Positions 1-8,351 of a DNA stretch of 39,600 nucleotides are shown in pieces (position 1 is the stretch's first letter; every line of letters starts with the position of its first letter). The position numbers were made by a program, and so were the translations under genes. The stretch is from Lachnospiraceae bacterium (GTDB taxonomy: Bacteria; Bacillota; Clostridia; Lachnospirales; Lachnospiraceae): positions 1 to 39,600 of the forward strand of contig JAFSGY010000120.1 of assembly GCA_017440575.1 (NCBI GenBank), given 5' to 3'. The notes below the pieces were generated by a model. The model was not told where the DNA came from. It saw only the letters and a list, made by a program, of their open reading frames with translations, and made no database searches.

Positions 1-47
1 CAGAATCATAGCCAAATGGTATTCTATTCAAGTGGTATTTAGTATTT

Positions 48-119
48 GGCTCCATGGTCAAGCGGTTAAGACATCGCCCTTTCACGGCGGTAACACGGGT
101 TCGATTCCCGTTGGAGTCA
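48..119 (+). tRNA. tRNA-Glu (anticodon TTC)
   Basis: A complete cloverleaf can be folded. The acceptor GGCTCCA pairs with TGGAGTC with one G-T wobble, the anticodon loop is CTTTCAC, and the T arm is ACGGG/TTCGATT/CCCGT. The 3' CCA is not encoded, so it must be added after transcription. It is the first of four tRNA genes that probably share a transcript. Confidence 0.96.
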
Positions 120-151
120 TTCACTTATTGAGTGAGTCCCGTAAGGGTTGC

Positions 152-225
152 GGACCTTTAGCGCAGTTGGTTAGAGCAACCGGCTCATAACCGGTCGGTC
201 CCGGGGTCGAGTCCCCGAAGGTCCA
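152..225 (+). tRNA. tRNA-Met (anticodon CAT), structurally variant
   Basis: The acceptor GGACCTT/AAGGTCC and the anticodon arm ACCGG/CTCATAA/CCGGT are perfect and give anticodon CAT. Overall likeness is to elongator tRNA-Met rather than initiator or the Ile-CAT type. Three positions are off. The D stem GCGC/GAGC has a G-A mismatch at pair 12-23. The T loop starts G-T-C instead of T-T-C at 54-56. In standard numbering the T stem has a C-C mismatch at pair 50-64. A stem shifted by one base, CGGGG/CCCCG at 202-206/213-217, pairs perfectly but leaves a 6-nt loop. CCA is not encoded. It could be a working variant, a decaying copy or sequencing error. Confidence 0.85.
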
Positions 226-299
226 TTTAAAGTAAGTAATATATAAGTATGTAGAAAAAGTAAAGCTTTTTCGGATAGCTTTGCAAAGCAAAGATATTT

Positions 300-373
300 G
301 GCCTAGTGGCTCAGTTGGTTAGAGCGCCGCCCTGTCACGGCGGAGGTCGAGGGTTCGAGTCCCTTCTGGGTCG
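300..373 (+). tRNA. tRNA-Asp (anticodon GTC)
   Basis: A normal cloverleaf. The acceptor GGCCTAG pairs with CTGGGTC with wobbles, the anticodon loop is CTGTCAC, the T loop is TTCGAGT and the discriminator is G, as expected for tRNA-Asp. CCA is not encoded. The 74-nt spacer before it (226-299) contains the palindrome GCTTTGCAAAGC at 278-289. Confidence 0.96.
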
Positions 374-406
374 TTAACAAATTAAAATTTTATATTTTGT
401 TTGTAT

Positions 407-479
407 GGGATCTTAGCTCAGCTGGGAGAGCATCTGCCTTACAAGCAGAGGGTCACAGGTTCGAGCCCTGTAGGTCCCA
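407..479 (+). tRNA. tRNA-Val (anticodon TAC)
   Basis: A normal cloverleaf. The acceptor GGGATCT pairs with AGGTCCC, the anticodon loop is CTTACAA and the T arm is ACAGG/TTCGAGC/CCTGT. CCA is not encoded. It is the last of the four tRNA genes, 9 nt before the terminator hairpin. Confidence 0.96.
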
Positions 480-488
480 TTTTAATTT

Positions 489-513
489 AGCACCATTTAG
501 ATGGTGCTTTTTT
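489..513 (+). terminator. Intrinsic terminator of the tRNA cluster
   Basis: Perfect 8-bp stem AGCACCAT (489-496) with ATGGTGCT (501-508), a 4-nt loop, and a run of T through 513. It ends the tRNA transcript. Confidence 0.9.
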
Positions 514-590
514 CTTTTTGAAAAATACGCGCTGTTATGGGTTTCTCTTATAGACAGCTATTAGAAAAACGTATAATTGAAAAAAGGATG

Positions 591-619
591 TTGCATTGAA
601 AACAGAAAAATAATATGTT
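591..619 (+). promoter_or_regulatory. Candidate sigma-A promoter for metY
   Basis: -35 TTGCAT (591-596), 17-nt spacer, -10 TATGTT (614-619). It lies about 55 nt before the metY start in an AT-rich stretch. Nothing resembling a SAM riboswitch is seen between terminator and gene. Confidence 0.5.
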
Positions 620-674
620 ATGCTTTGATATATGATAACGAAATATAATTATTAATATATAAAGGAGTAAAAGA

Positions 675-1958
675 ATGAATAAAGAGTATTCAATTGAGAC
701 AAAATGTATTCAATCAGGTTGGAAGCCACAGAAAGGTGAGCCAAGAGTTTTACCGATTTATCAGTCCACAACTTTTAAGTATGATACGTCAGAACAGATG
801 GGTAAGTTGTTTGATTTAGAAGATAGTGGTTATTTTTATACACGTTTGCAGAATCCTACTAGTGATATTGTAGCACAGAAGATTTGTGAGCTTGAGGGCG
901 GTGTTGCAGCAATGCTGACTTCTTCCGGTCAGGCAGCAAATTATTATGCCGTGTTTAATATTTGTGAAGCAGGAGATCATGTTGTAATGTCTTCTACTGT
1001 ATATGGCGGTACCTTTAATCTTTTGACAGTTACTATGAAGAAGATGGGAATCGAATGTACAATTGTAGACCCGGATGATTCTATTGAGAAGCTCAATGAG
1101 GCATTTAAGGCAAATACAAAGTGTGTTTTAGCAGAGTCTATTGCAAATCCTGCACTTGTAGTATTAGATTTTGAGAAGTTTGTAAAGGTTGCACATGATC
1201 ATGGTGTTCCATTGATTGTTGATAACACGTTTGCTACTCCTATTAACTGTCGTCCTTTTGAGTTTGGTGTTGATATTGTTACACATTCAACAACTAAGTA
1301 TATGGATGGTCATGCAATGTGTGTTGGTGGAGCAATTGTCGATTCTGGTAACTTTGATTGGGATAAATATGGTGATAAGTTCCATGGACTTACAACACCG
1401 GATGAATCTTATCATGGTGTTACTTATACAGAGCGTTTTGGTAAGACGGCTTATATTACAAAAGCAACGGTACAGTTGATGAGAGATTTGGGATCTATTC
1501 CTTCGCCAATGAATTCTTTCCTTCTTAATATCGGATTGGAGACTTTACATTTAAGAGTGCCAAGACATTGTGAGAATGCGTTAAAGGTTGCCACATGGTT
1601 ACAGAATAACGATAAGGTTGCCTGGGTGAACTATCCTGGCTTAAAGGGTAATAAATATTATGACCTTGCTCAGAAGTATATGCCAAATGGTACATGTGGT
1701 GTTATTTCATTTGGATTAAAGGGCGGAAGAGATGTCAGTGTATCTTTCATGGATAGTTTGAAACTTGCTGCGATTGTAACTCATGTAGCTGATGCAAGAA
1801 CTTGCGTATTACATCCAGCAAGTCATACACATCGTCAGATGACAGATGAGCAGTTGGTTGAGGCAGGTGTTCAGCCTGATTTGATTCGTTTTTCTGTTGG
1901 TATTGAAAATGCAGACGATATTATTGCTGATATTGAGCAGGCTTTGGAAAATATCTAA
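675..1958 (+). CDS. metY: O-acetylhomoserine aminocarboxypropyltransferase (O-acetylhomoserine sulfhydrylase)
   Basis: A cytosolic PLP enzyme that makes homocysteine from O-acetyl-L-homoserine and sulfide, the direct sulfhydrylation route to methionine. The 427-residue protein is full length for the MetY branch of the Cys/Met-metabolism family. Visible marks are YTRLQNPT near residue 55, the PLP-lysine motif THSTTKYMDGH with Lys208, and the longer mid-section (HGLTTPDESYHGVTYTERF) that separates MetY from cystathionine gamma-synthases. The start has AAGGAG 8-13 nt upstream. It follows a terminated tRNA cluster and has its own candidate promoter. A membrane-protein gene begins 13 nt downstream and probably shares the transcript. 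Confidence 0.93.
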   Translation: MNKEYSIETKCIQSGWKPQKGEPRVLPIYQSTTFKYDTSEQMGKLFDLEDSGYFYTRLQNPTSDIVAQKICELEGGVAAMLTSSGQAANYYAVFNICEAGDHVVMSSTVYGGTFNLLTVTMKKMGIECTIVDPDDSIEKLNEAFKANTKCVLAESIANPALVVLDFEKFVKVAHDHGVPLIVDNTFATPINCRPFEFGVDIVTHSTTKYMDGHAMCVGGAIVDSGNFDWDKYGDKFHGLTTPDESYHGVTYTERFGKTAYITKATVQLMRDLGSIPSPMNSFLLNIGLETLHLRVPRHCENALKVATWLQNNDKVAWVNYPGLKGNKYYDLAQKYMPNGTCGVISFGLKGGRDVSVSFMDSLKLAAIVTHVADARTCVLHPASHTHRQMTDEQLVEAGVQPDLIRFSVGIENADDIIADIEQALENI

Positions 1959-1970
1959 GGTAAATTTATT

Positions 1971-2816
1971 ATGAAGAGAGAACGTTGGAGAACAGTATTT
2001 TTTCTATTTATTTTATTGATTTTTACTTTGTTTGTCAGATTTTTCTTTCTGCAACCGAATGCGATAACGATAGAGCTTGCAGGGGATTATTATCAGAAGG
2101 CTATGGTTGGAAGTCAAGGGATATATAAGCTTCAGCGATTTAGTTTGGAAGAAGTTTATACAATGGCTTTGTCGTTTTCTATGCTAGTTTTTGGAAATAG
2201 TGAAATAGCAGGTGCATACTTGAATATTATTTTACAAGTATTAGCAATAGTATGTATTTATTTTGCAATTAGTTTTGTTGCCAATTCACAGGTTTCATTG
2301 CTTATTGCAGTTGTGGTTTCGCTGATACCATTTTATTCTGATAAGGTTTATGAGGTTTCTTCTTTTAACCTTTTGATGTTACTGTATGCAGTAGGGTTTA
2401 TGATTCTGGCAATTGTATGTAAGGGAGTTGCTATGTTTGTATTTAAGAAAAAGGCAATAGAACAGGAGAATAATAATATACCTGTTGATGTTCGGGAAGA
2501 ACAGACAGGGGTGATAACCTTAGATGATATTATTGGTGAATCAGGTTCATCAGACGTGAAAGAAGAAGCAAAAGAACAAAAAGAAACGCCAAAAGAGGAT
2601 AAGAAAGAAGAATCAGAAAACGTACCAGCCGGTATGAAAGAAATTATTCTTGATGAAGAAGAAAAGAAGAAAAATGTCAAATTTATTGAAAATCCATTGC
2701 CGGTTCCTAAGCGACGTGAGCACAAGGAAATGGATTTTGCTGTTGAATTACGTGATGATAATGATGACTATGATATTAAAGATGTTTCAGGAATGGACTT
2801 TTTTGATATTGAATAA
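1971..2816 (+). CDS. Membrane protein of unknown function with charged cytosolic tail; N-terminal part GT-C-like
   Basis: I do not recognise a named family. The 281 residues split into a hydrophobic first half, with membrane segments near 9-27, 84-103, 107-122 and 133-158, and a highly charged, probably disordered second half (160-281) rich in Lys and Glu. Residues 9-105 recall the start of GT-C (PMT/ArnT-type) glycosyltransferases: one membrane helix, then an outside loop with Asp39-Tyr-Tyr and LVFGNSEIAGAYL before the next helix. The rest of a GT-C enzyme is absent. The tail ends with acidic patches and FIENPLPVPKRR (about 238-249). It lies 13 nt after metY with AGG 10 nt before its ATG, and a terminator follows. 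The membrane location is clear; the enzyme likeness is weak. Confidence 0.7.
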   Translation: MKRERWRTVFFLFILLIFTLFVRFFFLQPNAITIELAGDYYQKAMVGSQGIYKLQRFSLEEVYTMALSFSMLVFGNSEIAGAYLNIILQVLAIVCIYFAISFVANSQVSLLIAVVVSLIPFYSDKVYEVSSFNLLMLLYAVGFMILAIVCKGVAMFVFKKKAIEQENNNIPVDVREEQTGVITLDDIIGESGSSDVKEEAKEQKETPKEDKKEESENVPAGMKEIILDEEEKKKNVKFIENPLPVPKRREHKEMDFAVELRDDNDDYDIKDVSGMDFFDIE

Positions 2817-2840
2817 GAAAAATATGTTTTTCACATAATA

Positions 2841-2870
2841 AAAAGGAATCGCGAAATGCGGTTCCTTTTT
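2841..2870 (+). terminator. Intrinsic terminator after the metY unit
   Basis: Stem AAAAGGAATCGC (2841-2852) with GCGGTTCCTTTTT (2858-2870), with one G-T pair and a short loop, running into T residues. It separates the metY unit from the protease gene. Confidence 0.85.
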
Positions 2871-2949
2871 ATATGCATGCAAAAGTAAGGGCAATGTCCT
2901 TTGCTTTATACACGGATGTCAAAAAAATACATGATAAAGGAGATATATT

Positions 2950-3651
2950 ATGCCAGAATGTGAAAAAAACGAGCCACTTGATAATAAAAAGTATAAGGAT
3001 GAAAAGATTGAAAAAGAGAGTCAGGTTACTTTAGAAGAGAATGGAAAGAACCATAAAATTCATTTGATTACGATTATAGGAGAGATTGAAGGACATGAGA
3101 ATGCAGGAAATCAGACAAAAGTAACGAAATATGAGTTACTCCTTCCGCAGCTTGCATCCATTGAGGACAGTAAGGATATTGATGGAGTGCTTTTACTGTT
3201 AAATACTATGGGTGGAGATGTAGAGGCAGGACTAGCGATTGCGGAGATGGTATCTTCGTTAAGCAAGCCAACGGTATCATTAGTGCTTGGCGGTAGTCAC
3301 AGTATAGGTGTACCGATTGCAGTGAGTACCGATTATTCTTATATTGTGCCATCAGGAACGATGGTAATTCATCCAGTCAGAATGTCGGGCATGGTAATAG
3401 GAGCACCGCAGACCTTTAACTATTTTCGGGAGGTACAGAATCGTATAGTCAGCTTTGTATGTGAACATTGTAGGATTTCTAAGAAACGTCTGGAAGAGCT
3501 TATGATGGAAACAGAGGTTTTGACAAAGGATGTTGGGTCTGTGTTAGAAGGAAACGAAGCAGTAGAAGAAGGGATAATTGATGAAATTGGTGGAATTTCG
3601 CAGGCTATCCAAAAGCTTCATGCATTGATTGATGCTAAGAAGAATGAATGA
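2950..3651 (+). CDS. tepA: ClpP-fold serine protease of the TepA (translocation-enhancing protein) type
   Basis: A ClpP-like serine peptidase of the TepA/YmfB group. The 233-residue protein has a charged, poorly conserved N-terminus (1-35), then the ClpP fold: LLLNTMGGD at 82-90, nucleophile Ser118 in GGSHSIG, and His141 in VIHPVR, equivalent to the ClpP Ser-His pair. There is no signal peptide, so it is probably cytosolic. In Bacillus subtilis the homologue lies just before spoIIIE, and the same order is seen here with ftsK. AAAGGAG precedes the ATG by 8 nt. Bacillus TepA has been linked to protein export and spore-protein turnover; the substrate here is unknown. Confidence 0.85.
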   Translation: MPECEKNEPLDNKKYKDEKIEKESQVTLEENGKNHKIHLITIIGEIEGHENAGNQTKVTKYELLLPQLASIEDSKDIDGVLLLLNTMGGDVEAGLAIAEMVSSLSKPTVSLVLGGSHSIGVPIAVSTDYSYIVPSGTMVIHPVRMSGMVIGAPQTFNYFREVQNRIVSFVCEHCRISKKRLEELMMETEVLTKDVGSVLEGNEAVEEGIIDEIGGISQAIQKLHALIDAKKNE

Positions 3652-3713
3652 TGTGACGGGAACGGGGAACTTTTAACGGATTGATAACAAAAACTCCAAA
3701 GAATAAGAATCAC

Positions 3714-3742
3714 ATGACAACAGCTCTAAGAAATGATATACT
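3714..3742 (+). promoter_or_regulatory. Sigma-A-type promoter for ftsK
   Basis: -35 ATGACA (3714-3719), exactly 17 nt, -10 TATACT (3737-3742). It lies in the 181-nt gap between tepA and ftsK, about 90 nt before the ftsK start, so ftsK can be expressed apart from tepA. Confidence 0.65.
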
Positions 3743-3832
3743 AATATACAAAAGCTTAACAGAATGTAATGACATAAACATTGTTAAGCAAAAGAAAAAA
3801 AGGATTATTATCCTTCAACAGGGGGAAAGAAC

Positions 3833-6535
3833 ATGGCATCTGCATCGGGAAGAAAAACAACGAAAAGCAGAACGAATACAAGTAAAACGAATGCAAGAAG
3901 AACAAATACAAAAGGAAGAAAAACATCTTCAACCAGGGGAAAGAAGAACCAAAGAAAAGAAGTTGATATTGCAGTAAAAAATGAAGTAATGTTGATAGCA
4001 ATTTTTGCGATAGCAATTTTTGCTTTTTTATGTGTTACTGGGATTGTGCATGGAACAGCGGCAAGTGGGATTGCTAATATCATGTTTGGGTTATTTGGCT
4101 TATTAGCGTATTTGATTCCAATATTAATATTCCTTGGTTTTGCATTTGGAATATCCAATAAGGGTAATACGGTTGCTGTAATTAAGCTTATTAGTGCAGG
4201 AGTGTTAGTATTTTTACTTGGAATTATTTCTTATATGTTAATTGACCAGGAGAGTTTACTTCTGAGTGATTCACTTATTTCAGAATTATATAGAAGCTCA
4301 AGTGAGGAAAAAGCTGGAGGAGGTGTGCTTTTTGGCCTTATTGCACATGGACTTTATCAGCTTATCGGTTTTGGTGGAACGCTTTTCCTGATTATTGTGT
4401 TAGGAATTATTTCGATTGTATTTATTACAGAGAAGAGCTTTTTATCCGGACTGAGAAAGGGTGGATCTTATCTGATTGAAACAGCAAAAGAGGATGCAGC
4501 CAGAAGACGAGAGTATTGGGAATCCATGGAAGAGGATGAAGAGTACGAATTTGATGAAGAGCTGGAGAAGAAAAGAGCAAGGGCTTCTCGTGAAAGAAAA
4601 CAGGAAAATGTTCCAGTGAAAGAAGAAAAAGTTAGACGTTCTGATATGAAGGTTCGAGGAGTAGCTTCTATTTCAAGTACTGCTCTGCCAAAAGAGAAGA
4701 ACACACTTGGTACAAAGGCGGATATGCATGAGATTATTCTGAATGATGATGTAGAAGGAATGGAGAAAGAGAGTATTCATATTTCTTCATATAGCAGTGA
4801 AAATGCACCAAGTGCAGTTCCGCAGGAAATGGTGCCGGAGACTCCTAAGCCGGTAGAGAAGAGTTTTTTAGAAGAGCTTACTATGGAAGTAGAGGCGCCA
4901 AAAGAGGATTTTGACTTAACGAGTATGCCAGAGCCGGTAACAGAAGCAACTCCAAGGCAAAGACCAGTAGCAAGAAAGGCGGAGACGCTTGATAAAGTGG
5001 AGATCGCAAAGGAAGAGGCTTCGATTTCACAGCAGATTCAGGAGAATAAAGAGTTACAAAAGCCTTATGTATTTCCACCTATTTCTTTATTGAAGAAGGG
5101 AGAAGGAAATAAAGGAGATTCTCCAATGCAGCTGAAGGAAACAGCATATAGGCTTCAGCAGACTTTACAGAACTTTGGAGTTAAGGTGACGGTAACAGAT
5201 ATTAGTCAGGGACCGTCAGTAACTCGCTATGAATTACAGCCTGAGCAGGGCGTAAAGGTAAGCAAGATTGTCGGATTAGCCGATGATATAAAGTTGAATC
5301 TGGCAGCAACCGACATTCGTATTGAAGCACCGATTCCGGGAAAAGCAGCTGTTGGTATTGAGGTGCCGAATAAGGAAAACAGTTCGGTTGCATTGAGAGA
5401 TTTATTAGAGGTAAATGAATTTAAAAATTTTCCATCGAATTTAGCATTTGCGGTTGGTAAAGACATTGGCGGACAGGTTGTTGTAACGGATATTGCAAAG
5501 ATGCCGCATATGTTGATTGCAGGTGCGACAGGTTCTGGTAAATCGGTATGCATTAATACGATTATTATGAGTATTTTGTATAAGGCTAACCCGGATGATG
5601 TAAAGCTTATTATGATTGACCCTAAGGTAGTTGAGCTTAGTGTATATAATGGAATTCCACATTTGATGATTCCGGTTGTAACAGATCCGAAAAAGGCATC
5701 AGCAGCACTTCATTGGGGTGTTGCTGAGATGACAGAACGTTATAAGAAGTTTGCTGATTTGAATGTTAGAGACTTAAAGGGCTACAATAAGGCGGTAGAG
5801 ACAGGTAAGTTGTCTCCAGAGGGTGAGCCTTTACAGAAAATGCCACAGATTGTCATTATCGTAGATGAGCTTGCTGATTTGATGATGGTTGCAGGAGGAG
5901 AAGTAGAGGAAAGTATCTGTCGTTTGGCACAGCTTGCAAGAGCGGCAGGAATACATCTGATTATTGCAACACAGCGACCTTCGGTCGATGTAATTACGGG
6001 TTTGATTAAGGCCAATATGCCTAGCCGTGTGGCATTTAGCGTATCAAGTGGTGTAGATTCCAGAACCATTCTTGATATGAATGGCGCAGAGAAGCTTTTA
6101 GGAAAAGGCGATATGCTCTTTTATCCACAGGGATATGCGAAGCCGGCACGAATTCAAGGTGCATTTGTATCAGACTCCGAGGTTTTTGATGTTGTTGAGT
6201 TTTTGAAAAATCAAAGACTTGGCAATACATATGATACAGATATCGAGGAAAAAATTAAAACAATGCAAAGCTCCGGTGGTGCGGGAAGTGTTCTTGGAGG
6301 TGGAAACAGCGAGGTAGATGATTACTTTGCAGATGCAGGAAGATTCGTGATTGAGAAGGACAAGGCATCGATTGGTATGCTTCAGAGAGTATTCAAAATC
6401 GGATTTAACAGGGCTGCGAGAATTGTGGACCAGTTAGAGGACGCTGGTGTTGTAGGTGCAGAGGAAGGTACAAAACCAAGAAAAATTTTGATGAGTATGG
6501 AGCAATTTGAGAATTATTTGGAAGAAACCGTGTAG
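3833..6535 (+). CDS. ftsK: DNA translocase FtsK/SpoIIIE
   Basis: A hexameric ATP-driven DNA pump at the division or sporulation septum. The 900 residues follow the family plan: a basic Ser/Thr/Arg/Lys-rich N-terminus (1-45), about four membrane helices between 50 and 200, a long charged linker (about 210-410), then the motor. Walker A is GATGSGKS (564-571) and Walker B is IIVDE with Asp678. A C-terminal winged-helix gamma domain (about 835-900) is present and normally reads KOPS/SRS polarity signals. The start is set by AGGGGGAAAG 4-13 nt upstream. It has its own promoter. In spore formers this protein usually acts as SpoIIIE, moving the chromosome into the forespore; whether it also serves vegetative division cannot be told. 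Confidence 0.95.
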   Translation: MASASGRKTTKSRTNTSKTNARRTNTKGRKTSSTRGKKNQRKEVDIAVKNEVMLIAIFAIAIFAFLCVTGIVHGTAASGIANIMFGLFGLLAYLIPILIFLGFAFGISNKGNTVAVIKLISAGVLVFLLGIISYMLIDQESLLLSDSLISELYRSSSEEKAGGGVLFGLIAHGLYQLIGFGGTLFLIIVLGIISIVFITEKSFLSGLRKGGSYLIETAKEDAARRREYWESMEEDEEYEFDEELEKKRARASRERKQENVPVKEEKVRRSDMKVRGVASISSTALPKEKNTLGTKADMHEIILNDDVEGMEKESIHISSYSSENAPSAVPQEMVPETPKPVEKSFLEELTMEVEAPKEDFDLTSMPEPVTEATPRQRPVARKAETLDKVEIAKEEASISQQIQENKELQKPYVFPPISLLKKGEGNKGDSPMQLKETAYRLQQTLQNFGVKVTVTDISQGPSVTRYELQPEQGVKVSKIVGLADDIKLNLAATDIRIEAPIPGKAAVGIEVPNKENSSVALRDLLEVNEFKNFPSNLAFAVGKDIGGQVVVTDIAKMPHMLIAGATGSGKSVCINTIIMSILYKANPDDVKLIMIDPKVVELSVYNGIPHLMIPVVTDPKKASAALHWGVAEMTERYKKFADLNVRDLKGYNKAVETGKLSPEGEPLQKMPQIVIIVDELADLMMVAGGEVEESICRLAQLARAAGIHLIIATQRPSVDVITGLIKANMPSRVAFSVSSGVDSRTILDMNGAEKLLGKGDMLFYPQGYAKPARIQGAFVSDSEVFDVVEFLKNQRLGNTYDTDIEEKIKTMQSSGGAGSVLGGGNSEVDDYFADAGRFVIEKDKASIGMLQRVFKIGFNRAARIVDQLEDAGVVGAEEGTKPRKILMSMEQFENYLEETV

Positions 6536-6565
6536 TTTTGGTAAAAGATTAGTTGTTTTTCCATA

Positions 6566-6594
6566 TTGCCTTTTTATGCATATATTGTTAAAAT
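6566..6594 (+). promoter_or_regulatory. Candidate promoter for fhs
   Basis: -35 TTGCCT (6566-6571), 17-nt spacer, -10 TAAAAT (6589-6594), about 50 nt before the fhs start. The 109-nt gap from ftsK has no terminator hairpin I can see and no tetrahydrofolate-riboswitch-like fold. Confidence 0.45.
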
Positions 6595-6644
6595 TTTAAT
6601 AATGTAACGTTAAGAGTATTGAAGATAAAGAGGAGAACCATACA

Positions 6645-8315
6645 ATGAAGACAGATATCGAAATTGCACAGGAAGCACAGTTACTGCCAATTACAGAAGT
6701 TGCCAAAGCATTGGACATGACAATGGATGATTTGGAACTGTACGGAAAGTATAAGGCAAAAATTTCCGATGAATATCTTAAAAAGATAGAAGGAAATAAA
6801 AACGGTAAGCTGATTCTTGTTACGGCTATCAATCCAACACCGGCGGGTGAAGGAAAAACAACAACAAGTGTAGGGTTAGGTCAGGCTTTTGGTAAGCTTG
6901 GTAAGAAGGCTGTGATTGCACTTCGTGAGCCATCACTTGGACCTTGCTTTGGAATTAAGGGTGGTGCTGCCGGCGGCGGTATGGCTCAGGTAGTTCCGAT
7001 GGAGGATTTGAATTTGCATTTCACAGGTGATTTTCATGCGATTACATCTGCAAATAATCTGTGTGCAGCTTTGCTGGATAATCATATTCAGCAGGGCAAT
7101 GAGCTTGGTATTGATACAAGACAGGTTGTTTGGAAGAGATGTCTTGATATGAATGACCGTGTATTAAGAAATATTGTTGTCGGCATGGGCAACAAGATGG
7201 ATGGTTTTGTTAGAGAGGATCATTTTGTTATTACCGTTGCATCTGAAATTATGGCTGTATTATGCCTCGCAGATGATATGGAGGATTTAAAGAGAAGACT
7301 GGATCGTATGGTAGTTGCTTATAATTATGCGGGAGAGCCTGTTACAGCAGGTCAGATTAAGGCGACGGGTGCTATGGCAGCATTGTTAAAGGATGCAATT
7401 AAGCCAAATTTGATTCAGACATTGGAACATACACCGGCTATCGTACATGGTGGACCTTTTGCAAATATTGCACATGGTTGTAATAGTGTAAGAGCGACCA
7501 AGGCAGCTATGAAGATGGCTGATTATGTTGTGACAGAAGCAGGATTTGGTGCTGATCTTGGTGCTGAGAAGTTCTTTGATATTAAATGTGTACAAGCAGA
7601 ATTAAAGCCGGATGCAGTTGTATTAGTAGCAACGATTCGTGCATTAAAGTACAATGGCGGGGTTGCTAAAAAGGATTTAAATACAGAGAATTTGGAAGCT
7701 CTTAAGAAGGGCATTGTAAATTTGGAGAAACACATTGAAAATCTTCAGAAATATGGAGTGCCTGTTGTTGTTACTTTAAATGCTTTTGTAACGGATACAG
7801 AGGCAGAAATTTCATTTGTAAAGAACTTCTGTCATGAGAGAAATTGTGATTTTGCATTATCAGAGGTGTGGGAAAAAGGTGGAGAAGGCGGTATTGAACT
7901 TGCTAAGGCTGTTATGAATACCTTAGAGACAAAAGAGAGTCATTTTGCACCGATTTACGAGTTGAATATGCCAATCCGTGAAAAAATCGCTACTGTTGCA
8001 AAGGAAATTTATGGAGCAAGTGATGTGGTATTTTCACCAGCAGCGGCAAATCAGATTGACCGTTTAGAGAAGCTTGGCTTTGGAGAGTTACCTGTTTGTA
8101 TGGCGAAGAATCAGTATTCCTTATCGGATGACCCGACATTATTAGGAAGACCGACAGATTTTACCTTGAATATTAGAGAGGTATATGTTTCAGCTGGAGC
8201 AGGATTTGTTGTTGCATTAACTGGTGCAATCATGACTATGCCAGGGCTTCCGAAAGAACCGGCAGCATACCAGATTGATGTGACAGATGCAGGTGTAATT
8301 ACTGGATTATTCTAA
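6645..8315 (+). CDS. fhs: Formate--tetrahydrofolate ligase
   Basis: Makes 10-formyl-tetrahydrofolate from formate, tetrahydrofolate and ATP in the cytosol, the entry of formate into one-carbon metabolism and, in acetogens, the methyl branch of the Wood-Ljungdahl pathway. The 556 residues match the family length closely. The P-loop TPAGEGKTT is at 65-73, followed by family-typical stretches ([33 protein letters not shown]). GAGGAG stands 8-13 nt before the ATG. No other Wood-Ljungdahl genes lie in the window, so its presence alone does not show acetogenesis. A zinc-ribbon protein gene starts 36 nt downstream. Confidence 0.97.
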   Translation: MKTDIEIAQEAQLLPITEVAKALDMTMDDLELYGKYKAKISDEYLKKIEGNKNGKLILVTAINPTPAGEGKTTTSVGLGQAFGKLGKKAVIALREPSLGPCFGIKGGAAGGGMAQVVPMEDLNLHFTGDFHAITSANNLCAALLDNHIQQGNELGIDTRQVVWKRCLDMNDRVLRNIVVGMGNKMDGFVREDHFVITVASEIMAVLCLADDMEDLKRRLDRMVVAYNYAGEPVTAGQIKATGAMAALLKDAIKPNLIQTLEHTPAIVHGGPFANIAHGCNSVRATKAAMKMADYVVTEAGFGADLGAEKFFDIKCVQAELKPDAVVLVATIRALKYNGGVAKKDLNTENLEALKKGIVNLEKHIENLQKYGVPVVVTLNAFVTDTEAEISFVKNFCHERNCDFALSEVWEKGGEGGIELAKAVMNTLETKESHFAPIYELNMPIREKIATVAKEIYGASDVVFSPAAANQIDRLEKLGFGELPVCMAKNQYSLSDDPTLLGRPTDFTLNIREVYVSAGAGFVVALTGAIMTMPGLPKEPAAYQIDVTDAGVITGLF

Positions 8316-8351
8316 TACAACGTGTAAGGCTGGTAGGGAGTTTATCGAAAC

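Noticed and set aside
10-51. 8-bp inverted repeat AGCCAAAT/ATTTGGCT reaching into the first bases of tRNA-Glu
   Set aside because: The loop is 26 nt and sequence upstream of the window is missing; this could easily be chance in a tRNA spacer.
514-674. Possible SAM riboswitch before metY
   Set aside because: The spacer is too short and lacks the conserved S-box helices; only a candidate promoter is visible.
3681-3977. Small plus-strand frame of 98 codons overlapping the ftsK start
   Set aside because: It is Lys/Glu-rich out-of-frame reading of the ftsK N-terminus without a ribosome site.
6536-6644. Possible tetrahydrofolate riboswitch before fhs
   Set aside because: The 109-nt AT-rich spacer shows no matching conserved paired elements.
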